From Sphingobacterium haloxyli (GTDB taxonomy: Bacteria; Bacteroidota; Bacteroidia; Sphingobacteriales; Sphingobacteriaceae): DNA of 64,000 nt. Made by a program: the position numbers and the translations under genes. This document shows, piece by piece, positions 10,351-18,728 of this stretch (within the stretch, counting starts at the first letter, position 1; the number at the start of each line of letters is the position of its first letter). The notes below the pieces were generated by a model. That model had not been told where the DNA came from and ran no database searches. It was given only the letters and a program-made list of their open reading frames with translations. The stretch covers positions 434,001 through 498,000 of the forward strand of contig NZ_PVBQ01000001.1 in the NCBI RefSeq assembly GCF_002980525.1, read 5' to 3'.

Positions 10351-11505
10351 ATGCTACACGATCCTAATCATTTATATATTTTCGATACGACCTTACGCGA
10401 TGGTGAACAGGTACCGGGTTGTCAATTGACTACCCCGGAAAAGGTAGAAATCGCAAAAGATCTAGAACTTTTGGGAGTTGATATCATTGAAGCGGGATTT
10501 CCGGTATCAAGCCCCGGTGATTTCCAATCTGTTGTCGAATTGTCCAAAGCAGTGGACGACGTTATTATCTGTGCGCTGACACGCGCGAATAAGAACGACA
10601 TTGATGTCGCTGCCGATGCATTGAAATATGCTAAACGCCCCCGTATCCATACCGGCATCGGCTCATCGGATATGCATATACAATACAAATTCAACTCCAC
10701 GCGTGCGGATATTTTGGAACGTGCCGTTGCAGCGGTAAAACATGCTAAGTCTTACGTTGAGGATGTTGAGTTTTATGCAGAAGATGCCGGGCGGGCAGAT
10801 TTAGCTTATTTAGCCAGTATGGTGGAAGCCGTTATTGGGGCTGGAGCTACAGTTGTCAATATACCAGACACCAACGGCTATTGCTTGCCCGATCAATATG
10901 GCGCCAAAATCAAGTACTTAAAAGAGCATGTGAAAAACATCGATCAAGCCGTCATTTCAGCACATTGTCATAACGACTTAGGGTTAGCCACAGCCAATTC
11001 TATTGCCGCTGTTCAAAACGGGGCTCGTCAAGTCGAGTGTACCATCAACGGTATCGGTGAGCGGGCAGGAAACACCTCGCTAGAGGAAGTTGCTATGATC
11101 ATGCAAGTGCATGCGAGTCAATTTCCTGGCCTAACGTCCAACATCAACAGCAAAATGTTTACGCATATTTCCCGTAAAGTGAGCGCCATGATGCGCATGC
11201 CGGTGCAACCGAACAAAGCTATCGTTGGGAAAAATGCATTTGCGCACAGTTCAGGCATACATCAAGACGGGTTCTTAAAGCATCGTGAAAATTACGAGAT
11301 TATTCGTCCGGAAGATGTGGGCCTAGTGGAAGCCGATATTATCTTGACTGCTCGCTCAGGCCGCCACGCATTAAAACACCATTTGGAGCGTTTGGGATAT
11401 CAGCTGGATAAAGATAATCTTGCCGTAATCTATGAAAAGTTCCTTGTCATGGCAGATGCAAAAAAAGACATCAATGACGAGGATTTGCACACTTTGTTAA
11501 AATAG
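10351..11505 (+). CDS. leuA: 2-isopropylmalate synthase, short form lacking the regulatory domain
   Basis: Condenses acetyl-CoA with 2-ketoisovalerate, the committed step of leucine synthesis. The HMGL-like barrel begins [10 protein letters not shown] (11-20), holding the metal-binding aspartate and catalytic arginine. The metal histidines are in [14 protein letters not shown] near residue 203, and the NGIGERAGN motif follows. The chain ends at residue 384, shortly after the helical linker, whereas the E. coli enzyme is about 520 residues with a C-terminal leucine-binding domain. That allosteric domain is absent here and the stop is followed after 2 bp by yraN, so this looks like a natural short form rather than a truncation. 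Relatives such as homocitrate or citramalate synthase are possible, but the leuCDB context favours LeuA. Confidence 0.9.
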   Translation: MLHDPNHLYIFDTTLRDGEQVPGCQLTTPEKVEIAKDLELLGVDIIEAGFPVSSPGDFQSVVELSKAVDDVIICALTRANKNDIDVAADALKYAKRPRIHTGIGSSDMHIQYKFNSTRADILERAVAAVKHAKSYVEDVEFYAEDAGRADLAYLASMVEAVIGAGATVVNIPDTNGYCLPDQYGAKIKYLKEHVKNIDQAVISAHCHNDLGLATANSIAAVQNGARQVECTINGIGERAGNTSLEEVAMIMQVHASQFPGLTSNINSKMFTHISRKVSAMMRMPVQPNKAIVGKNAFAHSSGIHQDGFLKHRENYEIIRPEDVGLVEADIILTARSGRHALKHHLERLGYQLDKDNLAVIYEKFLVMADAKKDINDEDLHTLLK

Positions 11506-11507
11506 AA

Positions 11508-11873
11508 GTGGCTAAGCATTTAGAATTTGGGAGGCATGGTGAATGGGAAGCACAAACGTTCTTACGTTCCCAGGGCTACCAAATTCTACAATTAAATTGG
11601 CGATATAAGCGATGGGAAATAGACATCATTGCCAAAGAGGGAGATATACTCGCTTTTATAGAAGTGAAAAGTCGCAGTTCAACCCAATTTGGTGAACCGT
11701 TTCAATTTGTTGATTTTAAAAAGCAAAAAAATCTTATCAGGGCAGCCGGTGTTTTCCTAAGGCGAATCAACCACCAGGGCGATATTAGATTTGACATTGT
11801 TTCCGTTTATAGTCGTAACGGAAAAAAAGAGATTTCACTCGTTAAAGACGCCTTTTGGGGCAGTTATTCTTAA
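11508..11873 (+). CDS. yraN: YraN family (UPF0102) endonuclease-like protein
   Basis: A 121-residue protein of the restriction-endonuclease-like fold. The PD-(D/E)xK-type residues are visible as E37 and D39 in WEIDII and E52/K54 in FIEVKSR. Its biological role is not settled in the family. The start is GTG, 2 bp after the leuA stop; the next in-frame residues AKHLEFGRHGEWEA match the usual family N-terminus. It ends 3 bp before ilvA, so it is wedged tightly into the amino acid cluster. Confidence 0.9.
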   Translation: MAKHLEFGRHGEWEAQTFLRSQGYQILQLNWRYKRWEIDIIAKEGDILAFIEVKSRSSTQFGEPFQFVDFKKQKNLIRAAGVFLRRINHQGDIRFDIVSVYSRNGKKEISLVKDAFWGSYS

Positions 11874-11876
11874 AAA

Positions 11877-13115
11877 ATGACCTTAAATATAGATTCATTG
11901 CAAGCGGCCGAACGCATAAAAGGTATTGTGAACCATACGCCTCTGCAATACAACATACATCTTTCGGAAAAATACGATGCAGCAGTATACTTAAAACGTG
12001 AAGACCTACAAGTCGTTCGTTCGTATAAGTTACGCGGTGCGTATAACAAAATTGTCAGTCTGTCAGAGGAAGAAAAGTCCAAAGGTGTTACTTGCGCCAG
12101 TGCCGGCAATCATGCACAAGGTGTCGCGCTTTCTTGCAAAAAATTAAATATCAGGGGGGTTATTTTCATGCCTGGCCCTACCCCCCGTCAAAAAATTACA
12201 CAGACTGAGATGTGGGGCAATGGCAATATCGAAATCGTATTGACCGGAGATACTTTTGATGACTGTCAAAAAGCAGCATTGGAATACACAAAAGAGCACA
12301 ATATGACGTTCATTCCTCCCTTTGACGACGAAAAAATCATCGAGGGACAAGGTACGGTCGCAGTAGAGATATTGGAAGATCTTCCGGATGTAGACGCTGT
12401 TATTATCCCTATAGGGGGAGGAGGGCTATCCTCCGGATTGGGGTACCATATGAAAAAACATGCCCCACACGTGAAACTATACGGCGTAGAGCCCGAGGGA
12501 GCCCCGTCCATGATTGCTGCCATGCAAAATAATGGCCCGATAGAATTGGAACATATTAATAAATTCGTGGATGGGGCCGCTGTTAAAAAAATAGGTGTCT
12601 TAACGTACGAGATTAGCAGTAAATTACTGGATAGTGTGAAGCCCATACCGGAGGGCAAAATCTGCACGACCATTTTACAACTTTACAATAAAGACGCCAT
12701 TGTAGCGGAGCCCGCAGGAGCCTTATCGATCGCTGCTTTAGAGTTTCACAAAGAAGAAATAAAAGGAAAAAAAGTCGTTTGTATCGTCTCCGGAGGTAAC
12801 AACGACATTGACCGTATGAGCGAAATCAAGGAAATGTCGTTGCTCTACGAAGGTTTCAAGCATTATTTTATCGTTCGCTTCCCACAACGCCCAGGCGCTT
12901 TACGTTTACTTGTAACCGAAGTACTTGGACCAAAGGACGATATCACCCGATTCGAATATATTAAAAAAACAGAACGTGAAAGAGGGCCGGCATTGATCGG
13001 TATCGAACTAAATGACCCAAAGGATTACATCTCTTTTATCGAACGAATGAAATCCTATAAATTTGATTTCATTGAAGTCAATAAGGATCAGACGTTGTTT
13101 GAATATTTAGTATAA
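11877..13115 (+). CDS. ilvA: Threonine ammonia-lyase (threonine deaminase), single ACT-like domain
   Basis: PLP enzyme converting threonine to 2-oxobutyrate, the entry point of isoleucine synthesis. The PLP lysine is K51 in RSYKLRGAYNK; SAGNHAQGVA and the phosphate-binding glycine loop GGGGLSSG follow. A C-terminal ACT-like segment starts near residue 325 (FKHYFIVRFPQRPGAL). At 412 residues it is the shorter form with one regulatory domain, not the two found in E. coli IlvA (514 residues). It is the last gene of the cluster and is followed by a strong terminator. Confidence 0.95.
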   Translation: MTLNIDSLQAAERIKGIVNHTPLQYNIHLSEKYDAAVYLKREDLQVVRSYKLRGAYNKIVSLSEEEKSKGVTCASAGNHAQGVALSCKKLNIRGVIFMPGPTPRQKITQTEMWGNGNIEIVLTGDTFDDCQKAALEYTKEHNMTFIPPFDDEKIIEGQGTVAVEILEDLPDVDAVIIPIGGGGLSSGLGYHMKKHAPHVKLYGVEPEGAPSMIAAMQNNGPIELEHINKFVDGAAVKKIGVLTYEISSKLLDSVKPIPEGKICTTILQLYNKDAIVAEPAGALSIAALEFHKEEIKGKKVVCIVSGGNNDIDRMSEIKEMSLLYEGFKHYFIVRFPQRPGALRLLVTEVLGPKDDITRFEYIKKTERERGPALIGIELNDPKDYISFIERMKSYKFDFIEVNKDQTLFEYLV

Positions 13116-13119
13116 AAAT

Positions 13120-13150
13120 AAAATGGCGAATCCGCAGATTCGCCATTTTT
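13120..13150. terminator. Bidirectional terminator between ilvA and the S9 peptidase
   Basis: A perfect 12-bp stem, AAATGGCGAATC (13121-13132) with GATTCGCCATTT (13137-13148), loop CGCA, is flanked by A-rich sequence on the left and T-rich sequence on the right. It can therefore stop transcription from both directions. It separates convergent ilvA (+) and the S9 peptidase gene (-), ending both large blocks. Confidence 0.88.
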
Positions 13151-13157
13151 ATTTCTT

Positions 13158-15563
13158 TTAATTCTTCTTCAAATACTTTTCTAAGAACTGGTCCTGTTCC
13201 CACAGGGTATGCAAAATGTTTTCCTCTGCGGCGTATCCGTGTGACTCCAGCGGAAGTAAAACCATACGAACGGGCGCTCCCAAATTCTTTAGTGCCTGAA
13301 AGTAACGTTCGGTCTGCAACGTAAATGTACCCGGATTGTTATCCGCATCGCCATGGATCAGTAACATGGGAGTCTTCATCTTTTCCGCGTTCATAAACGG
13401 CGACATCCGATTATACAAACCCGGATCGTCCCAATAGTTACGTTGCTCTCTTTGGAAGCCAAACGGGGTAAGTGTACGGTTATAGGCACCAGACCGCGCG
13501 ATTCCAACCGCAAATAGATCCGAATGGGATAGCAAATTTGCCGTCATAAACGCGCCGTACGAATGCCCACCGACCCCTACTCTGCTCTTGTCGATATACC
13601 CCAGGTTATCTACTGCATCAATAGCCGCAGCTCCATTAGCAATTAACTGTTCGATAAAGGTGTCATTGGGCTCTTCCTCTCCCTCGCCTATTATCGGAAA
13701 AGCAGCGTTGTCTAATACGGCATACCCCTTAGTTACCCAATATACAAAGGAGCCGTAGGATGGGAAAGTAAATGCATGGGGATTTGCGGTACTTTGCCCT
13801 GCCGTGGTCCGGTCTTTATATTCGGTGGGATAAGCCCAGATCAACAAGGGTAGTTTCGCTGACTTCGCCTCTCGGTCATAACCTGCCGGCAGGTATAGTG
13901 TACCTGACAAATTTACACCGTCGTTTCTTTTATAATGTATCACCTCTTTATATACGCCTTCCAAGCTTTGGAACGGATTCTTAAAAGCCGTCAAAGCAGT
14001 TACTTTGTTCTTTCGGATATTTTTTAAGTAAAAATTGGGATATTCCGTTTGTGACTGTATGGAAACCAAAATATCGCCCTTCTTGACATCGACCAATGAA
14101 ACGATATCTTCCTTTTTACCGGGGTTGTCCACAGTATAAATGTGCTTTCGGTTCAACGTACTCCAATCCATCTCAGCAATATAGGGAAACTGGCCCTCTT
14201 TCGTATAACCGTCGCTCACCCAATAGCTATTGTTCTTATCCATATATATCACATGTCTGCCGTAACCATTACGTGCAGTATATACATCCCCCGGTGCTTT
14301 GTATCTATCCTGTGAATTTCTTTCTAAAACCAATCTTTGGTCTTTCGTTTTTGGGTTCAAAGCAAAAATTTTCTCGCTCCGCGTATCATACCAGCTCGTA
14401 TAAATCAATGCATGCTCGTCATCTCCCCAGATCACGTTAGAAAAGCGATCGGTGACCTTAACTAAGGACACGGGATTCCTATCAAACGGGGCCTCCCAAG
14501 AAAATAATTCGTCCCGGTATGTTGCGACTTGTGATGCGTCCCCTCCGTCCAACGCCTCAACATAATATAACGAGGCAGGCTTATCTCCGCGCCAGTACAT
14601 ATGCCGTTTACCTTTCCGTGTAGAAGAAAATCCTTTAGGTTGGATTTCATTCAACGGCACCTCATTCACCACTTTAATTGGGTTCCCTTCTAAATCGTAC
14701 ACCGTGGTTTCCTGCGGAAAGCTACGTAGTGATACCACATAGGAGAAAGGCCTCTTGATTACAGTTACCAATAAATATTGTCCGTCAGGTGAAAACGCAT
14801 ACTGATCGTATAAGGCTTTGTCCAGAAATTTCGACTGCTGACCTTCCAGATTTACTGTATATAGTTCCGACTGGGCTAATGTTTCGAAATTAGCCTCATC
14901 ATGCGGATTCTTCAACAGGTCTTGATAGGTTCGCAGTTGCGAAATCTGTCCATCACTGGTGGACACTATAGGTCCTATAGGCAGGTCCTTACTGCTATCG
15001 ATAAGGGCAGGTCTTTCCGTCGGAAGTTTGCTGATCAATAACGCGTTGCCGTCGCCATACCAAGTGTAAGGTCTACCCATAGCCGCGTTTAAATCGGTAT
15101 CGGTCAATTTTCGCGCTTGGGCAGTTTCCAGTTCTACCACCCACAACTCAACCCCGTCGGCCGCTGTGTGTGTCAAGGCCAAAAACTTATCATCTGGAGA
15201 AAAGCTCATATTGGCTATCCGAGGATGCTCCGGCAAGCCGGATACCTCCACCTCTCCATCATCGCCCAATCTCTTTAAACGGATATCATTAACATACGTT
15301 ACCCGGCTCGAAATATTCGTTATCGGGTTGATACGCAGCCCCGCTAGCCGCACTTCTTGCTGATTTAACTCCTCCAAACTTTTATAAGTAGCTCGATAAG
15401 ATAAAACCATCCATTGTTTGTCTGGACTCAACATTACACTGGGCGGACGCTTAAAATCGGCTAAAGCTAAAATTTCCTCGCTAGGCTTTTGATAGGTTAC
15501 GCTTTCCTGTGCATGTAGTAGCCCGAAAAAAGATAGAAGCAAAAAAGCAATCGTGAATCTCAT
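13158..15563 (-). CDS. Secreted S9 family peptidase (prolyl oligopeptidase / glutamyl endopeptidase-like)
   Basis: An 801-residue secreted serine peptidase. It has a signal peptide (MRFTIAFLLLSFFGLLHAQ), an N-terminal beta-propeller region with repeated FSPD/SPDG-type motifs, and a C-terminal alpha/beta-hydrolase domain. The catalytic triad can be placed at S668 (GGHSYGAF), D741 (HGDADN) and H775 (ESHGY). The SHGY end and overall layout resemble the glutamyl endopeptidase-like branch of S9. It is the last gene of the long minus-strand block, 41 bp after the S41 protease, and ends at the shared terminator. If co-transcribed with the glycan genes it could trim peptide from deglycosylated glycoproteins; that is inference. 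Confidence 0.9.
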   Translation of the reverse strand: MRFTIAFLLLSFFGLLHAQESVTYQKPSEEILALADFKRPPSVMLSPDKQWMVLSYRATYKSLEELNQQEVRLAGLRINPITNISSRVTYVNDIRLKRLGDDGEVEVSGLPEHPRIANMSFSPDDKFLALTHTAADGVELWVVELETAQARKLTDTDLNAAMGRPYTWYGDGNALLISKLPTERPALIDSSKDLPIGPIVSTSDGQISQLRTYQDLLKNPHDEANFETLAQSELYTVNLEGQQSKFLDKALYDQYAFSPDGQYLLVTVIKRPFSYVVSLRSFPQETTVYDLEGNPIKVVNEVPLNEIQPKGFSSTRKGKRHMYWRGDKPASLYYVEALDGGDASQVATYRDELFSWEAPFDRNPVSLVKVTDRFSNVIWGDDEHALIYTSWYDTRSEKIFALNPKTKDQRLVLERNSQDRYKAPGDVYTARNGYGRHVIYMDKNNSYWVSDGYTKEGQFPYIAEMDWSTLNRKHIYTVDNPGKKEDIVSLVDVKKGDILVSIQSQTEYPNFYLKNIRKNKVTALTAFKNPFQSLEGVYKEVIHYKRNDGVNLSGTLYLPAGYDREAKSAKLPLLIWAYPTEYKDRTTAGQSTANPHAFTFPSYGSFVYWVTKGYAVLDNAAFPIIGEGEEEPNDTFIEQLIANGAAAIDAVDNLGYIDKSRVGVGGHSYGAFMTANLLSHSDLFAVGIARSGAYNRTLTPFGFQREQRNYWDDPGLYNRMSPFMNAEKMKTPMLLIHGDADNNPGTFTLQTERYFQALKNLGAPVRMVLLPLESHGYAAEENILHTLWEQDQFLEKYLKKN

Positions 15564-15604
15564 AGAAGTTGTGGTTATTTTAAATTAAGATTTTCAGCGT
15601 AAAT

Positions 15605-17074
15605 TTAGTTATTCATTTTCAACATATTTCGTTCTCTCGGTTTATTGATGATGCCTAATTTCGCACCGTGCTGTGTCACGCTGCTCTTTCTGGACGAAGC
15701 GCGCATACTTGGCTTAGGGACACCCGCCAAGTCCAAAGCTTTTGCAATCATGTTCTCGGTTGCATCACCAAAATCTTTGAAGATATAATCATCTATATTA
15801 TCTTCATCGACATTCATCCCGTTCCAATAATCGGTATACCCCCCAGCATTAATGGTCTTGAAAGAAGTAACCCAAAGCGTAACATCGTCCGTTATCTCCT
15901 CGGGAAAGAAACCTACAGGTTTGCCATACGTTCTATCCGTCTCGGCAATCAGAACCACGTTTAAATACGGTTTAAGCACACTGATAAGTAATTCAGCTGC
16001 GGAAGCCGTTTGCTCTGTCACCAAGACATAGATGTTCTCCAATTCCAGTTGGCTGTTTCGATTTTCCAAATAAACATCTTGAAAACTGGCTTTATGCTGC
16101 GAAGATGTCGCCAAATAATCGTTGACTACGTATTTGAACATCAGTTTACCGTCATCTGCAGCATTAACCATTTTGTTAGCAAGATATTCGGCAGTACTCA
16201 CATAGCCCCCAGTATTATATCGTAAGTCCAAGATAAGATCTTTAATATTGGCATCTTTAAATGAGGCAAAGATCTCCTCGAGCTTTATATAGTTTTGATG
16301 TGTATTGGGCCACACCTCTTCAAAAGAGGAGTACGCCAGATAACCAATATTTTTATCTGGGTAAGTATAAACCGAATCTAAAATAACAGGGTCGATTTCA
16401 TAGGCATCCTCATATCCTAACGTAAACACTTTTTCCTCTCCACTCGCTGTCTCCACTTTTAATTTCAAGGAGCTCGCTTCCAATGCAGCTTCCAACTTTG
16501 CCCCAACACGTCGTACATCGGTCTGGTTTAGATTACTGCCATTATATCCAACGGTAATATCCTCATCTTCATTGACAGCGTATACGATCGATCCCCGTGT
16601 GACGCCCTCCTTCTGTGCAGGGGACCCTCCTTCAACAAAGAAAATAACGGGATAGGCTACTGTTGCCGAAGAAGAAAGTATACCCCAACCGTAATAAAGT
16701 CCATACCCCTCATTGGTATCCATTCGAAATCCGTCGGTATAGCTTAAATTTCCGTCTGCACTAGATTCGTCTAAAAAGGAAAAACGGTCAATACTTCCGT
16801 TATACCCAGCATAAAAAGGCGTCATATTTTTCAAGGCAGCCAAGAGATTGTTGTTAGAAGAGTACTTCTTCACAAACTCCAACCGCCCTTCCTCGTCAAG
16901 ATCGGGAATCTGCTCTGTCCATAAGGAATACTTATTAAAATAATCGTAGATATCTCCCTTAATGAAATCATCTTCGGTAGGTTCTGGCTTTGGTTCTACA
17001 GGCGGTTTTATTTCCTTCTTACAAGCAAATAAAAGCCCTAAACAGCATAACAATAAATATTTATATAGGTTCAT
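15605..17074 (-). CDS. S41 family peptidase lipoprotein
   Basis: A 489-residue lipoprotein with lipobox LLFAC (C18) followed by a Pro/Glu-rich linker. A PDZ-like segment is near 150-170 (SPAQKEGVTRGSIVY). The S41 core carries ILDLRYNTGG (281-290), the nucleophile S358 in TASAAE, and K385 in YGKPVGF, the Ser/Lys dyad of C-terminal processing proteases. It is probably anchored in the outer membrane facing the periplasm or surface. It lies between the Lgt-like gene (26 bp) and the S9 peptidase (41 bp) in the same direction. Confidence 0.9.
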   Translation of the reverse strand: MNLYKYLLLCCLGLLFACKKEIKPPVEPKPEPTEDDFIKGDIYDYFNKYSLWTEQIPDLDEEGRLEFVKKYSSNNNLLAALKNMTPFYAGYNGSIDRFSFLDESSADGNLSYTDGFRMDTNEGYGLYYGWGILSSSATVAYPVIFFVEGGSPAQKEGVTRGSIVYAVNEDEDITVGYNGSNLNQTDVRRVGAKLEAALEASSLKLKVETASGEEKVFTLGYEDAYEIDPVILDSVYTYPDKNIGYLAYSSFEEVWPNTHQNYIKLEEIFASFKDANIKDLILDLRYNTGGYVSTAEYLANKMVNAADDGKLMFKYVVNDYLATSSQHKASFQDVYLENRNSQLELENIYVLVTEQTASAAELLISVLKPYLNVVLIAETDRTYGKPVGFFPEEITDDVTLWVTSFKTINAGGYTDYWNGMNVDEDNIDDYIFKDFGDATENMIAKALDLAGVPKPSMRASSRKSSVTQHGAKLGIINKPRERNMLKMNN

Positions 17075-17100
17075 TTAATGTCTATTTATCGATGACTAAG

Positions 17101-18237
17101 TTAACAGTTATTTTTTAGATATCCACCTAGTAGAAAAGCAAGCAATACCATAAAAAAACCGACCAATTGGGCTTCCGATAAATAGAGTCCAAAAACGTTA
17201 AATTTATAATTTACGCGTATAAATTCAATTAGGAACCGTTCTGTCCCCGTAATAAACAGATAAATAACAAATAGTCTCCCCGGTGTTTTGATACGTTCTT
17301 TTATTTTCCAAAGAATAGCAAAAACAAGTAATATGATGAAGGATTCGTAAAATGAAGTAGGAAATACCCCTTCCGGCAGTACATAACAATATTTGCCGTC
17401 ACATCCCGAGATATATTCTCCTTGCCCAATAACATTATGGGGAAAGCGGAAGGACCACATCCAATCCGGCACCCAGGAGAACGGTTTTTCAGCGGCATTC
17501 ACGACACCCCAGTCGCCATCGCCGGAAAGGTGGCAACCCATTCTCCCAACACCATAAGCGACTAACATCCCGAGCGATCCAACATCCGTCAGATGTCGCC
17601 AATCCATTCCCCTTCGCATGCCAATATATAGATAGCTGGCTGCACCAAAAAAAAGACCTCCCCAAAATGTGAGACCGCTGACATGCAGGATCTCAAAAAT
17701 GGAATGGGAATGATGTAAATGTCCGTCCTCAAAAACATTAAATACCTTGGACCCGATAAAACCCGTTACGCCCACCCAAAGTAACATCGCAGGCAGTAAT
17801 TCCTTCGGCCTTACATGTCTGGTTTCCGTCGTGTTCTTTCCAAAAATCAACTTTCTGTATAAGAAGCCTGTTAGCACACAAGCGACCAGCACGAACGCCA
17901 ATCCGGCCGTCCAGTTTCCTTGTACCGAAAAAATAAAACGAAGCGGGTTATGGGAAAATGCCTCCAGATCCAACAACGCACCAATTCCCTTATAGCCAAC
18001 CAAAAAGCCCAAAAGACCATATCCTAAAAAAAGGAACGATATAGCTTTCGCGCTCCACTGCATGTGTTCTTCGAAAGCTTTCAATTCTCCCCGTTTTTCT
18101 TTCCGCCCAAATTCACTTTTGAATACCAGATAAGAAAGTATAAAAGCCAACGTGACAAAAAAGCCAAAGGTTGGGATCGGCCAGGAAAAGTCCGTACCAA
18201 ATATGTAATTGATTAACGAGGAGAACGTAGGAAACAT
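17101..18237 (-). CDS. Prolipoprotein diacylglyceryl transferase (Lgt) family membrane protein
   Basis: A 378-residue polytopic membrane protein with about seven hydrophobic segments. Lgt-like hallmarks are FWGGLFFGA (in place of HGGLIG), GRMGCHLSGDGDWG (in place of the GRxGNFxN signature) and TERFLIEFIRVN near the C-terminus (the RFxxEFxR motif). It is about 100 residues longer than canonical Lgt. It may be the main lipoprotein lipidation enzyme of this organism or a divergent paralogue; the many lipoproteins encoded around it make the lipidation role natural. It starts 10 bp after the small secreted protein gene and precedes the S41 lipoprotein. Confidence 0.8.
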   Translation of the reverse strand: MFPTFSSLINYIFGTDFSWPIPTFGFFVTLAFILSYLVFKSEFGRKEKRGELKAFEEHMQWSAKAISFLFLGYGLLGFLVGYKGIGALLDLEAFSHNPLRFIFSVQGNWTAGLAFVLVACVLTGFLYRKLIFGKNTTETRHVRPKELLPAMLLWVGVTGFIGSKVFNVFEDGHLHHSHSIFEILHVSGLTFWGGLFFGAASYLYIGMRRGMDWRHLTDVGSLGMLVAYGVGRMGCHLSGDGDWGVVNAAEKPFSWVPDWMWSFRFPHNVIGQGEYISGCDGKYCYVLPEGVFPTSFYESFIILLVFAILWKIKERIKTPGRLFVIYLFITGTERFLIEFIRVNYKFNVFGLYLSEAQLVGFFMVLLAFLLGGYLKNNC

Positions 18238-18247
18238 ATCCTGTCAA

Positions 18248-18691
18248 TTATTGAAAATACAGCCCATCAAAAGAAACTGGTATCCCTCCCAAACTATAGG
18301 TTGACAATGAAAGATATTCCAAAGTGTTTGCCGTGAGCTCATCTGGTTTGTTACATTCAAAGTTTTGAGACGTAATACCTGAATAAGAGATTGTTATATT
18401 TATCGGGTAATAACTAACTCCCCCATTCCAAGTTATCTGCCCAGTGACCGTAATAGGTGTGGGAATAGGAACATTTATCGTTGTATCATTATCTGCATAT
18501 ACATATGCTACAATGCGATATCTATTCACGGTGGGAGAAGGATCCGGTTCTTTGTTGACAACAACTCGAATCTTATAGCTCGATATGGAAGGTTTGGTGA
18601 CATCATTTTCTTTTAAATGTGTACCTCTTGCAGATAAAGTAAATACCCCAATTGTCAGGATTGCAAAAACTAAAATTTTAATTAAATTCAT
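18248..18691 (-). CDS. Small secreted protein, unknown function
   Basis: A 147-residue protein with an N-terminal signal-like hydrophobic stretch (MNLIKILVFAILTIGVFTLSARG), then a beta-rich Thr/Ile/Pro-containing body. There is one cysteine (in NFECNKPDE) and no recognisable catalytic motif. I do not recognise the family. It begins 37 bp after the end of the distal SusC gene and ends 10 bp before the Lgt-like gene, so it links the glycan locus to the downstream peptidase genes. It could be a surface or periplasmic accessory protein. Confidence 0.7.
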   Translation of the reverse strand: MNLIKILVFAILTIGVFTLSARGTHLKENDVTKPSISSYKIRVVVNKEPDPSPTVNRYRIVAYVYADNDTTINVPIPTPITVTGQITWNGGVSYYPINITISYSGITSQNFECNKPDELTANTLEYLSLSTYSLGGIPVSFDGLYFQ

Positions 18692-18728
18692 AGTATTAAT
18701 ATTAGATATGTTAAAGATTGATAATCAC

